Shown: positions 35,951 to 49,493, numbered from the stretch's first letter. The stretch is DNA of 64,000 nucleotides from Patiria pectinifera (GCA_029964075.1 CM057142.1:5719770-5783769); one strand, 5' to 3'. Notes: a model not told the origin generated them from the sequence alone. Numbers and translations: made by a program.

Positions 35951-37059
35951 GCAGCATTATGTGTTTGCTGAATTGGTGGAGAATGGGTTGTTTCCAGATA
36001 AGCAGAAAGGATGCAAGAAACTGTCAAGGGGATGAAGGATCAACTGGTCATCGATATGGCCTGGCCTTTCCACTGGACTGAATTTGCCCTGCACTGAAAA
36101 ATTGCCTGGGTTAATTATTTTACCCAAGCAAGGTTGAAAACTGCAACTACCCATCAGTTAAGCGGAACAATCAGTTCAGCGGACTGGCCTGTTTTGGCCT
36201 GTCAAGTGGACTGAACTTGCCATGTCTGCTGGATTAGACTGATACTGCCCTCTGAACTGGCCTGGCATGGCCTGTCCGCTGTCCTCCACCTTTGCACTTG
36301 ACTTGCCTCCGGACTGGACATCCAGGCACCACCCACAGTCCAGTCCATTGGACTGGACATTTTCTATCGACTGTATTTTATACGAGGATTGGATACAGAA
36401 GCCACCAATCTCTTATTGTAAATCCCGATGCTTTGCGTGCAGCCTGAGGAGTTCATCAATGACCCACGTATTATTTAAACAATGAATCAAAAGATGAGCA
36501 CCTCGGGCTTCCGATCCACCGCTCATCTGTTCTTGTTCAACATGCTGCATGCATGATGTTTTCAATTCGATCAGCACATTAATGGGATTATAGGTGCACC
36601 TGTCTGGTAGAAGCAGCACAGTAATTTATGCGGGGTTCAAAATTCTGTGACAATAATTGTTTTTTTTTAAATCCAGAACTCGGGCTGGAACCATTATTTT
36701 TATGAAACTACCTTTAAATAGCAACTTGGAGTACTATGCTCCGCATCTCTAGAATGTCAGTCCGTTGGCCAATAGTGTGGGCGAGCGGCCGAATCCAAAT
36801 TTTGGTCGACTTAATTGCCCCACCCTACACACACCTACGTATCATTATGAAGCTTAATTTGTCTACTTTTGGATAAGGCATGATGTGCATCTGCCAAAGT
36901 GGGAGGAATGTGTGTTTTTTGGCCAATTTTGGTATAGAAGTCTCATTTTGGGTCAAAATTTGATTTTTAAAATTGTTTTTTTTTTATATCTTTTTTATAT
37001 CTATGGGATCAGCCTCATCCACGCAGCCAAATGCGAATGGAACCAATTATGATATCGCA
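35951..37059. other. Interior between small repeats and right arm
   Basis: About 36050-36360 is a degenerate low-complexity stretch rich in GGACTGGCCTG-like words. The orphan frame at 36413-36619 follows. Nothing else can be named. Confidence 0.4.
36413..36619 (-). other. Unrecognised 68-codon open frame, possible exon
   Basis: A minus-strand frame containing ELKTSCMQHVEQEQ and LLIHCLNNTWVIDELLRLHA. It looks more protein-like than the other short frames, with amphipathic helical patterning. There is no ATG at its start, and an in-frame stop lies just upstream. It could be an exon of a second element gene, a captured host exon, or chance. Confidence 0.2.
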
Positions 37060-40000
37060 GGGAAAATGGGGTCACTTTAAGGGGTCGCTAACTAGGCACT
37101 ACTTAGTACTTGGATGAAGCCAATACCAAAATTAAGTATACCCAGTCACATGATCTCGTACATTATGCAATAAAATTATGCGTTTTTGGCAACATGTGAG
37201 GTACACTTTGTTTTAAAGGAGCAGTGATATACGCAGTTGAAAAGAATGCATTCTGTGCCGGGAAAATGGGATCACTTTAAGGGGCCAATTGAAGGTGCTT
37301 ATTAGTTTTCGGCTCGAGCCCATACCAAAATTAATTGTGCCCAGTGATATGATCTCGTAGATTATGCAATAAAATTATGAGTTTTTGACAACATGTGAGG
37401 TACACTTTGTTTTAAAGGAGCATTGATGTATGCAGTTAAAAAGAATGCATGCTGATAGTGCCGGGAAAATTGGGTCAGTTTAAGGGGCCAATTGGGCACT
37501 AATGAATGCTTGGTTGAAGCCAATACCAAAATTAAGTGTGTCCCGTGATATGATCTGGTAGATTATGAAATAAAACTGCGCGTTTTTGGCAACATGTTAG
37601 GTACACTTTGTTTTAAAGGAGCAGTGATATACGCAGTTGAAAATAATTCATTCTGTGCCGGGAAAATGGGATCACTTTAAGGGGCCAATTGAAGGTGCTT
37701 ATTAGTTTTCGGCTCGAGCCCATACCAAAATAAATCTTGCCCATTCACATGATCTCGTAGATTATGCAATAAAATTATGAGTTTTTGGCAACATGTGAGG
37801 TACACTTTGTTTTAAAGGAGCAGTGATATACGCAGTTGAAAGGGATGCATTCTGATAGTGCCGGGAAATTGTGTCTCTTCAAGGGGCCAATTAGGCACTA
37901 ATTAGTCCTTGGATGAAGCCAATACCAAAATTAAGTCTGCCCGGTCACATGATATCGTAGATTAAGCATTAAAATTATGAGTTTTTGATAACATGTGAAG
38001 TACACTTTGTTTTAAAGGAGCAGTGGTATTCGCAGTTGAAAAGAATGCATTCTGTGCCCGGAAAATGGGGTCACTTTAAGTGGCCTATTAGGCACTAATG
38101 AGTGCTTGGATGAAGCCAATACCAAAATTAAGTGTGCCCGGTCACATGATCTCGTAGATTATGCAATAAAATAATGAGCATTTGACAACATGTGAAGTAC
38201 ACTTTGTTTTAAAGGAGCAGTGATATACGCAGTTGAAAAGAATGCATTCTGTGCCTGGAAAATGGGGTCACTTTAAGTGGCCAATTAGGCACTAATGAGT
38301 GCTTGGATGAAGCCAATACCAAACTCAAGTGTGCCCAGTGATATGATCTCGTAGATTATGAAATAAAACTGCACGTTTTTAGCAACATGTGAGGTACACT
38401 TTGTTTTAAAGGAGCAGTGATATACGCAGTTGAAAAGTATGCATTCTGATAGTGCCGGGAAATTGTGTCACTTTAAGGGGCCAATTAGGCACTAATTAGT
38501 CCTTGGATGAAGCCAATACCAAAATTAAGTCTGCCCGGTCACATGATATCGTAGATTAAGCATTAAAATTATGAGTTTTTGATAACATGTGAAGTACACT
38601 TTGTTTTAAAGGAGCAGTGGTATTCACAGTTGAAAAGAATGCATTCTGTGCCTGGAAAATGGGGTCACTTTAAGTGGCCAATTAGGCACTAATGAGTGCT
38701 TGGATGAAGCCAATACCAAAATCAAGTGTGCCCAGTGATATGATCTCGTAGATTATGAAATAAAACTGCACGTTTTTGGCAATATGTGAGGTACACTTTG
38801 TTTTAAATGAGCAGTGATATACGCAGTTGAAAAGTATGCATTCTGATAGTGCCAGGGAATTGGGTCTCTTTAAGGGGCCAATTAGGCACTAATTAGTCCT
38901 TAGATGAAGCCAATACCAAAATCAAGTGTGCCCGGTCACATGATCTCGTAGATTATGCAATAAAATAATGAGCATTTGACAACATGTGAAGTACACTTTG
39001 TTTTAAAGGAGCAGTGATATACGCAGTTGAAAAGAATGCATTCTGTGCCGGGAAAATGGGGTCACTTTAAGGGGCCAATTAGGCACTAATGAGTGCTTGG
39101 ATGAAGCCAATACCAAAATCAAGTGTGCCCAGTGATATGATCTCGTAGATTATGAAATAAAACTGCACGTTTTTAGCAACATGTGAAGTACACTTTGTTT
39201 TAAAGGAGCAGTGATATACGCAGTTGAAAGGGATGCATTCTGTGCCTGGAAAATGGGGTCACTTTAAGTGGCCAATTAGGCACTAATGAGTGCTTGGATG
39301 AAGCCAATACCAAAATCAAGTGTGCCCAGTGATATGATCTCGTAGATTATGAAATAAAACTGCACGTTTTTAGCAACATGTGAGGTACACTTTGTTTTAA
39401 AGGAGCAGTGATATACGCAGTTAAAAAGAATGCATTCTGTGGCTGGAAAATTGGGTCAGTTTAAGGAGCTAATTAGGCGCTAATTTATGCTTGAATGGAG
39501 CCAATACCACGATTGAGTGTGCCTGGTCACATGATCTTGTAGATTATACAATAAAATTATGAGTTTTTGACAGCATGTGAAGTACACTTTGTTTTAAAGG
39601 AGCAGTGATATACGCAGCAGAAACGAACGCATTACAATAGTGCATTAGAAATAGCTTCACTTTAACGGGCTACTTAGGCACTAATTAGTTTTCGGCTCGA
39701 GCCAATACCAGAATTAAGTGTGCCTGGTCACATGATCTTGTAGATTAAGCAATAAAATGATGAGTTTTTGACAACATATGAGGTACACTTTGTTTTAAAG
39801 GAGCAGTGATGTACACAGTTGAAACGAACGCATTACAATAGTGCATTAGAAATAGCTTCACTTTAACGGTCTACTTAGGCACTAATTAGTTTTCGGCTCG
39901 AACCAATACCAAAACTAAGTGTGCCCAGTCACACGATCTCGTAGATTATGAAATAAAACTGCACGTTTTTAGCAACATGTGAGGTACACTTTGTTTTAAA

Positions 40001-43000
40001 GGAGCAGTGATATACGCAGTTGAAAAGTATGCATTCTGATAGTGCCCGGAAATTGGGTCTCTTTAAGGGGCCAATTAGGCACTAATTAGTCCTTGGATGA
40101 AGCCAATACCAAAATTAAGTCTGCCCGGTCACATGATCTCGTAGATTATGCAATAAAATTATGAGTTTTTGGCAACATGTGAAGTACACTTTGTTTTAAA
40201 GGAGCAGTGGTATACGCATTGAAAAGAATGCATTCTGTGCCGGGAAATTGGGTCACTTTATAAAGGGGCCAATTTGGCACTAATGAGTGCTTGGATGAAG
40301 CCAATAGGCCTACCAAAATTAAGTGTGCCAAGTCATATGATATCGTACATTATGCAATAAAATTATGAGTTTTTGACAATATGTGGGGTACGCTTCGTTA
40401 TAAAGGAGCAGTGATATACGCAGTTGAAAAGAATGCATTAAATTGGGTCACTTTAAGGGGCTAATTAGGCACTAATTAGTGCTTGGATGAAGCCAATATA
40501 ATACCAAAATTAAGTGTGCCCAGTGATATGATCTCGTAGATTATGAAATAAAACTGCTTGTTTTTGACAACATGTGAGGTACACTTTGTTTTAAAGGAGC
40601 AGTGATATACGCAGTTGAAAAGAATGCATTCTGTGCCGGGAAAATGGGGTCACTTTAAGTGGCCAATTAGGCACTAATGAGTGCTTGGATGAAGCCAATA
40701 CCAAAATCAAGTGTGCCCAGTGATATGATCTCGTAGATTATGAAATAAAACTGCACGTTTTTGGCAACATGTGAGGTACACTTTGTTTTAAATGAGCAGT
40801 GATATACGCAGTTGAAAAGTATGCATTCTGATAGTGCAAGGGAATTGGGTCTCTTTAAGGGGCCAATTAGGCACTAATTAGTCCTTGGATGAAGCCAATA
40901 CCAAAATTAAGTCTGCCCGGTCACAGTCATGATCTCGTAGATTATGCAATAAAATTATGAGTTTTTGGCAACATGTGAAGTACACTTTGTTTTAAAGGAG
41001 CAGTGGTAAACGCATTGAAAAGAATGCATTCTGTGCCGGGAAATTGGGTCACTTTATAAAGGGGCCAATTTGGCACTAATGAGTGCTTGGATGAAGCCAA
41101 TGGGCCTACCAAAATTAAGTGTGCCAAGTCATATGATATCGTACATTATGCAATAAAATTATGAGTTTTTGACAACATGTGGGGTACGCTTCGTTATAAA
41201 GAAGCAGTGATATACGCAGTTGAAAAGAATGCATTAAATTGGGTCACTTTAAGGGGCTAATTAGGCACTAATTAGTGCTTGGATGAAGCCAATATAATAC
41301 CAAAATCAAGTGTGCCCAGTGATATGATCTCGTAGATTATGAAATAAAACTGCACGTTTTTAGCAACATGTGAAGTACACTTTGTTTTAAAGGAGCAGTG
41401 ATATACGCAGTTGAAAGGGATGCATTCTGTGCCTGGAAAATGGGGTCACTTTAAGTGGCCAATTAGGCACTAATGAGTGCTTGGATGAAGCCAATACCAA
41501 AATCAAGTGTGCCCAGTGATATGATCTCGTAGATTATGAAATAAAACTGCACGTTTTTAGCAACATGTGAGGTACACTTTGTTTTAAAGGAGCAGTGATA
41601 TACGCAGTTAAAAAGAATGCATTCTGTGCCTGGAAAATTGGGTCAGTTTAAGGAGCTAATTAGGCGCTAATTTATGCTTGAATGGAGCCAATACCACGAT
41701 TGAGTGTGCCTTGTCACATGATCTTGTAGATTATACAATAAAATTATGAGTTTTTGACAGCATGTGAAGTACACTTTGTTTTAAAGGAGCAGTGATATAC
41801 GCAGCAGAAACGAACGCATTACAATAGTGCATTAGAAATAGCTTCACTTTAACGGGCTACTTAGGCACTAATTAGTTTTTGGCTCGAGCCAATACCAGAA
41901 TTAAGTGTGCCTGGTCACATGATCTTGTAGATTAAGCAATAAAATGATGAGTTTTTGACAACATATGAGGTACACTTTGTTTTAAAGGAGCAGTGATGTA
42001 CACAGTTGAAACGAACGCATTACAATAGTGCATTAGAAATAGCTTCACTTTAACGGTCTACTTAGGCACTAATTAGTTTTCGGCTCGAGCCAATACCAAA
42101 ACTAAGTGTGCCCAGTCACATGATCTCGTAGATTATGAAATAAAACTGCACGTTTTTAGCAACATGTGAGGTACACTTTGTTTTAAAGGAGCAGTGATAT
42201 ACGCAGTTGAAAAGTATGCATTCTGATAGTGCCCGGAAATTGGGTCTCTTTAAGGGGCCAATTAGGCAGTAATTAGTCCTTGGATGAAGCCAATACCAAA
42301 ACCAAGTGTGCCCAGTGATATGATCTCGTAGATTATGAAATAAAACTGCGCGTTTTTGGCAACATGTGAGGTACACTTTGTTTTAAAGGAGCAGTGATAT
42401 ACGCAGTTGAAAAGTATGCATTCTGATAGTGCCGGGAAATTGGGTCTCTTTAAGGGGCCAATTAGGCACTAATTAGTCCTTGGATGAAGCCAATACCAAA
42501 ATTAAGTCTGCCCAGTCCCATGATATCGTAGATTAAGCATTAAAATTATGAGTTTTTGATAACATGTGAAGTACACTTTGTTTTAAAGGAGCAGTGGTAT
42601 TCGCAGTTGAAAAGAATGCATTCTGTGCCTGGAAAATGGGGTCACTTTAAGTGGCCAATTAGGCAGTAATGAGTGCTTGGATGAAGCCAATACCAAAATC
42701 AAGTGTGCCCGGTCACATGATCTCGTAGATTATGCAATAAAATTATGAGTTTTTGACAACATGTGAGGTACACTTGGTTTTAAAGGAGCAGTGATATACG
42801 CAGTTGAAAGGGATGCATTCTGATAGTGCCCGGAAATTGGGTCTCTTTAAGGGGCCAATTAGGCACTAATTAGTCCTTGGATGAAGCCAATACCAAAATT
42901 AAGTCTGCCCGGTCACATGATCTCGTAGATTATGCAATAAAATTATGAGTTTTTGACAACATGTGAGGTACACTTGGTTTTAAGGGAGCAGTGATATACG

Positions 43001-46000
43001 CAGTTGAAAGGGATGCATTCTGATAGTGCCGGAAAATTGGGTAACTTTAAGTGGCCATTTAGGCACTAATAGTGCTTGGATGAAGCCAATACCAAAATCA
43101 AGTGTGCCCAGTGATATGGTCTCGTAGATTATGAAATAAAACTGCGCGTTTTTGGCAACATGTGAGGTACACTTTGTTTTAAAGGAGCGGTGATATACGC
43201 AGTTGAAAAGTATGCATTCTGATAGTGCCAGGGAATTGGGTCTCTTTAAGGGGCCAATTAGGCAGTAATTAGTCCTTGGATGAAGCCAATACCAAAATTA
43301 AGTCTGCCCGGTCACATGATCTCGTAGATTATGCAATAAAATTATGAGCATTTGACAACATGTGAAGTACACTTTGTTTTAAAGGAGCAGTGATATACGC
43401 AGTTGAAAAGAATGCATTCTGTGCCGTAAAAATGGGGTCACTTTAAGTGGCCAATTAGGCACTAATGAGTGCTTGCATGAAGCCAATACCAAAACCAAGT
43501 GTGCCCAGTGATATGATCTCGTAGATTATGAAATAAAACTGCGCGTTTTTGGCAACATGTGAGGTACACTTTGTTTTAAAGGAGCAGTGATATACGCAGT
43601 TGAAAAGTATGCATTCTGATAGTTCCGGGAAATTGGGTCTCTTTAAGGGGCCAATAAGGCACTAATTAGTACTTGGATGAAGCCAATATCAAAATTAAGT
43701 GTGCCCATTCACATGATCTCGTAGATTATGCAATAAAATTATGAGTTTTCGACAACATGTGAGGTACACTTGGTTTTAAAGGAGCAGTGATATACGCAGT
43801 TGAAAGGGATGCATTCTGATAGTGCCTGGAAATTGGGTCACTTTAAGTGGCCAATTAGGCACTAATGAGTGCTTGGATGAAGCCAATACCTAAATTAAGT
43901 CTGCCCGGTCACATGATCTCGTAGATTATGCAATAAAATTATGAGCATTTGACAACATGTGAAGTACACTTTGTTTTAAAGGAGCAGTGATATACGCAGT
44001 TGAAAAGAATGCATTCTGTGCCGTAAAAATGGGGTCACTTTAAGTGGCCAATTAGGCACTAATGAGTGCTTGCATGAAGCCAATACCAAAACCAAGTGTG
44101 CCCAGTGATATGATCTCGTAGATTATGAAATAAAACTGCGCGTTTTTGGCAACATGTGAGGTACACTTTGTTTTAAAGGAGCAGTGATATACGCAGTTGA
44201 AAAGTATGCATTCTGATAGTTCCGGGAAATTGGGTCTCTTTAAGGGGCCAATAAGGCACTAATTAGTCCTTGGATGAAGCCAATATCAAAATTAAGTGTG
44301 CCCATTCACATGATCTCGTAGATTATGCAATAAAATTATGAGTTTTCGACAACATGTGAGGTACACTTGGTTTTAAAGGAGCAGTGATATACGCAGTTGA
44401 AAGGGATGCATTCTGATAGTGCCTGGAAATTGGGTCACTTTAAGTGGCCAATTAGGCACTAATGAGTGCTTGGATGAAGCCAATACCAAAATTAAGTCTG
44501 CCCGGTCACATGATCTCGTAGATTATGCAATAAAATAATGAGCATTTGACAACATGTGAAGTACACTTTGTTTTAAAGGAGCAGTGATATACGCAGTTGA
44601 AAGAATGCATTCTGTGCCTGGAAAATGGGGTCACTTTAAGTGGCCAATTAGGCACTAATGAGTGCTTGGATGAAGCCAATACCAAAATCAAGTGTGCCCA
44701 GTGATATGGTCTCGTAGATTATGAAATAAAACTGCACGTTTTTAGCAACATGTGAGGTACACTTTGTTTTAAAGGAGCAGTGATATACGCAGTTGAAAAG
44801 AATGCATTCTGTGCCGGGAAAATTGGGTCACTTTAAGGGGCCAATTAGGCACTAATGAGTGCTTGGATGAAGCCAATACCAAAATCAAGTGTGCCCAGTG
44901 ATATGGTCTCGTAGATTATGAAATAAAACTGCACGTTTTTAGCAACATGTGAGGTACACTTTGTTTTAAAGGAGCAGTGATATACGCAGTTGAAAAGAAT
45001 GCATTCTGTGCCGGGAAATTGGGTCACTTTAAGGGGCCAATTAGGCACTAATTAGTGCTTGGATGAAGCCAATACCAAAATTAAGTCTGCCCGGTCACAT
45101 GATATCGTAGGTTAAGCATTAAAATGATGAGTTTTTGACAACATGTAAGGTACACTTTGTTTTAAAGGAGCAGTGATATACTATACGCATTTGAAAAGAC
45201 TGGATTCTGTGCCTGGAAAATGGGGTCACATAAAAGGGGCCAATAGGCACTAATTAGTCCTTGGATGAAGCCAATACCAAAATTAAGTGTGCCCGGTCAC
45301 ATGATCTCGTAGATTATGCAATAAAATTATGAGTTTTTGATAACATGTGAAGTACACTTTGTTTTGAAGGAGCAGTGGTATACGCAGTTGAAAAGAATGC
45401 ATTCTGTGCCCGGAAATTGGGTCACTTTATAAAGGGGCCAATTAGGCACTAATGATTACTTGGATGAAGCCAATAGGCCTACCAAAATTAGTGTGCCAAG
45501 TCATATGATATCGTACATTATGCAATAAGATTATGAGTTTTTGACAACATGTGGGGTACACTTTGTTATAAAGGAGCAGTGATATACGCAGTTGAAAAGA
45601 ATGCATTAAATTGGGTCACTTTAAGGGGCTAATTAGGCACTAATGAGTGCTTAGATGAAACCAATACCAAAATTAAGTGTGTCCAGTGATATGATCTCGT
45701 AGATTATGAAATAAAACTGCTTGTTTTTGACAACATGTGAGGTACACTTTGTTTTAAAGGAGCAGTGATATACGCAGTTGAAAGGGATGCATTCTGATAG
45801 TTCCGGGAAATTGGGTCTCTTTAAGGGGCCAATAAGGCACTAATTAGTCCTTGGAGTTTTTGACAACATGTGAGGTACACTTTTTTTTAAAGGAGCAGTG
45901 ATGTATGCAGTCGAAAAGAATGTATGCTGATAGTGCAGGGAAAATTGGGTCACTTTAAGGGGCTAATTAGGCACTAATTAGTTTTCGGCTGAAGCCAACA

Positions 46001-49000
46001 CCAAAATTAAGCGTGCCCAGTGGTATGATCTCGTAGATTCTGCAATAAATTTAGGAGTTTTTGACAACATGTGGGGTACACTTTGTTTTAAATGATGCAT
46101 TTACTTTCCAACATCTCTTAAAGCGTTGGAAAATTACGTTAAATGAGATGATTCCCATTAAGCAGTTAATTAATAAGTAATTATTGCATCAAATTTTCTC
46201 GTAGATTATGCAATAAAATTATGAGCATTTGACAACATGTGAAGTACACTTTGTTTTAAAGGAGCAGTGATATACGCAGTTGAAAAGAATGCATTCTGTG
46301 CCGTAAAAATGGGGTCACTTTAAGTGGCCAATTAGGCACTAATGAGTGCTTGCATGAAGCCAATACCAAAACCAAGTGTGCCCAGTGATATGATCTCGTA
46401 GATTATGAAATAAAACTGCGCGTTTTTGGCAACATGTGAGGTACACTTTGTTTTAAAGGAGCAGTGATATACGCAGTTGAAAAGTATGCATTCTGATAGT
46501 TCCGGGAAATTGGGTCTCTTTAAGGGGCCAATAAGGCACTAATTAGTACTTGGATGAAGCCAATATCAAAATTAAGTGTGCCCATTCACATGATCTCGTA
46601 GATTATGCAATAAAATTATGAGTTTTCGACAACATGTGAGGTACACTTGGTTTTAAAGGAGCAGTGATATACGCAGTTGAAAGGGATGCATTCTGATAGT
46701 GCCTGGAAATTGGGTCACTTTAAGTGGCCAATTAGGCACTAATGAGTGCTTGGATGAAGCCAATACCTAAATTAAGTCTGCCCGGTCACATGATCTCGTA
46801 GATTATGCAATAAAATTATGAGCATTTGACAACATGTGAAGTACACTTTGTTTTAAAGGAGCAGTGATATACGCAGTTGAAAAGAATGCATTCTGTGCCG
46901 TAAAAATGGGGTCACTTTAAGTGGCCAATTAGGCACTAATGAGTGCTTGCATGAAGCCAATACCAAAACCAAGTGTGCCCAGTGATATGATCTCGCAGAT
47001 TATGAAATAAAACTGCGCGTTTTTGGCAACATGTGAGGTACACTTTGTTTTAAAGGAGCAGTGATATACGCAGTTGAAAAGTATGCATTCTGATAGTTCC
47101 GGGAAATTGGGTCTCTTTAAGGGGCCAATAAGGCACTAATTAGTCCTTGGATGAAGCCAATATCAAAATTAAGTGTGCCCATTCACATGATCTCGTAGAT
47201 TATGCAATAAAATTATGAGTTTTCGACAACATGTGAGGTACACTTGGTTTTAAAGGAGCAGTGATATACGCAGTTGAAAGGGATGCATTCTGATAGTGCC
47301 TGGAAATTGGGTCACTTTAAGTGGCCAATTAGGCACTAATGAGTGCTTGGATGAAGCCAATACCAAAATTAAGTCTGCCCGGTCACATGATCTCGTAGAT
47401 TATGCAATAAAATAATGAGCATTTGACAACATGTGAAGTACACTTTGTTTTAAAGGAGCAGTGATATACGCAGTTGAAAAGAATGCATTCTGTGCCTGGA
47501 AAATGGGGTCACTTTAAGTGGCCAATTAGGCACTAATGAGTGCTTGGATGAAGCCAATACCAAAATCAAGTGTGCCCAGTGATATGGTCTCGTAGATTAT
47601 GAATGAAAATGCACGTTTTTAGCAACATGTGAGGTACACTTTGTTTTAAAGGAGCAGTGATATACGCAGTTGAAAAGAATGCATTCTGTGCCGGGAAAAT
47701 TGGGTCACTTTAAGGGGCCAATTAGGCACTAATGAGTGCTTGGATGAAGCCAATACCAAAATCAAGTGTGCCCAGTGATATGGTCTCGTAGATTATGAAA
47801 TAAAACTGCACGTTTTTAGCAACATGTGAGGTACACTTTGTTTTAAAGGAGCAGTGATATACGCAGTTGAAAAGAATGCATTCTGTGCCGGGAAATTGGG
47901 TCACTTTAAGGGGCCAATTAGGCACTAATTAGTGCTTGGATGAAGCCAATACCAAAATTAAGTCTGCCCGGTCACATGATATCGTAGGTTAAGCATTAAA
48001 ATGATGAGTTTTTGACAACATGTAAGGTACACTTTGTTTTAAAGGAGCAGTGATATACTATACGCATTTGAAAAGAATGCATTCTGTGCCTGGAAAATGG
48101 GGTCACATAAAAGGGGCCAATAGGCACTAATTAGTCCTTGGATGAAGCCAATACCAAAATTAAGTGTGCCCGGTCACATGATCTCGTAGATTATGCAATA
48201 AAATTATGAGTTTTTGATAACATGTGAAGTACACTTTGTTTTGAAGGAGCAGTGGTATACGCAGTTGAAAAGAATGCATTCTGTGCCCGGAAATTGGGTC
48301 ACTTTATAAAGGGGCCAATTAGGCACTAATGATTACTTGGATGAAGCCAATAGGCCTACCAAAATTAAGTGTGCCAAGTCATATGATATCGTACATTATG
48401 CAATAAGATTATGAGTTTTTGACAACATGTGGGGTACACTTTGTTATAAAGGAGCAGTGATATACGCAGTTGAAAAGAATGCATTAAATTGGGTCACTTT
48501 AAGGGGCTAATTAGGCACTAATGAGTGCTTAGATGAAACCAATACCAAAATTAAGTGTGTCCAGTGATATGATCTCGTAGATTATGAAATAAAACTGCTT
48601 GTTTTTGACAACATGTGAGGTACACTTTGTTTTAAAGGAGCAGTGATATACGCAGTTGAAAGGGATGCATTCTGATAGTTCCGGGAAATTGGGTCTCTTT
48701 AAGGGGCCAATAAGGCACTAATTAGTCCTTGGAGTTTTTGACAACATGTGAGGTACACTTTTTTTTAAAGGAGCAGTGATGTATGCAGTCGAAAAGAATG
48801 TATGCTGATAGTGCAGGGAAAATTGGGTCACTTTAAGGGGCTAATTAGGCACTAATTAGTTTTCGGCTGAAGCCAACACCAAAATTAAGCGTGCCCAGTG
48901 GTATGATCTCGTAGATTCTGCAATAAATTTAGGAGTTTTTGACAACATGTGGGGTACACTTTGTTTTAAATGATGCATTTACTTTCCAACATCTCTTAAA

Positions 49001-49315
49001 GCGTTGGAAAATTACGTTAAATGAGATGATTCCCATTAAGCAGTTAATTAATAAGTAATTATTGCATCAAATTTTCAAACTCGTTGACGACATGGTTGCT
49101 TGTATTGTGAACTCTGATACAGCGTAGAAAAATATTGATATTTGTCGTTTATTTTGAAAAATTCGTTGAATCAAATAAATTATCTATCTGGAAAACAGAT
49201 CACCTTTTGCAGCATGTATTATAGATTTTTTGAGTTTTGGTGAATGCGCGGCTGAATACGCGGTTGAACACGCGGCTAGAAATCCGGCCGAATCCGCGGT
49301 TACCTTGAGCCAGGT
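37060..49315 (-). repeat. Right terminal inverted arm: ~60-unit minisatellite plus unique tip
   Basis: The same ~198-bp unit as the left arm, reverse-complemented, about 60 copies, followed by the unique tip (about 49000-49315). Two unit types alternate: GATATGATCTCGTAG with AAACTGC(A/G)CG, and CACATGATCTCGTAG with AAATTATGAG. Longer repeats are superimposed: ~796 bp (40146 versus 40942), ~600 bp (43321 versus 43921) and 2,877 bp (43321 versus 46198). The arm is about twice as long as the left one. Open frames inside it are repeat artefacts. Confidence 0.9.
43321..49074. repeat. Recent 2,877-bp tandem duplication of the right arm
   Basis: 43321-46197 and 46198-49074 match almost base for base, with a constant offset of 2877-2878 bp. 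The first copy contains a truncated version of the terminal unique sequence (about 46090-46196) that switches abruptly to array sequence at AAATTTT|CTCGTAG. The second copy continues into the true tip. Confidence 0.9.
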
Positions 49316-49324
49316 GCAATGCCA
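49316..49324. repeat. 9-bp target site duplication (right copy)
   Basis: GCAATGCCA, identical to 7236-7244, directly after the right inverted end. Confidence 0.9.
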
Positions 49325-49493
49325 CTGATCAAAACGCGATTAATAGCTGGTACCCGATAAATATTTTACCAGATATACGTACGTACAGTCGTCTTCGGAT
49401 GCCGTGTACCATTGAACTGCAGCAATCACCGTTGAGCAAGTCAATCGGCAACCCCTTTTAAGTCGAAAAAGTAATATATTTCGGTTGTAAATC
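49325..49493 (+). promoter_or_regulatory. Remaining 5' flank/5'UTR of cornichon
   Basis: Only 178 bp separate the transposon end (49315) from the cornichon start codon. No TATA box is evident. The 5'UTR and core promoter must lie in this short stretch, inside the transposon end, or have been displaced 42 kb to the left. Confidence 0.4.

Larger units (their letters stand above)
7245..49315 (-). mobile_element. Giant (42-kb) Mutator-like foldback DNA transposon, structurally complete
   Basis: The element is defined by a perfect 9-bp duplication (GCAATGCCA) on both sides. Its inverted ends match over more than 300 bp with only two mismatches seen (bases 4-5 from the tip: ACCGAGCTC versus ACCTGGCTC). 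Beyond the unique tips, both arms are made of the same ~198-bp minisatellite in opposite orientation. The interior carries a minus-strand gene with a Mutator-type DDE core fused to a PHD finger and two different cysteine proteases. The long transposase exon is fully open and the tips are nearly identical, so the insertion looks young and possibly still competent. The minisatellite arms and domain mix recall the Rehavkus clade of MuDR elements (recollection, not checked). A size of 42 kb is exceptional for a cut-and-paste element. Smaller elements are nested inside it. Confidence 0.9.

Noticed and set aside
40146-47925. Small open frames in the right minisatellite arm (some in identical pairs)
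   Set aside because: The identical pairs come from the 796-bp and 2,877-bp duplications. No independent sign of coding.
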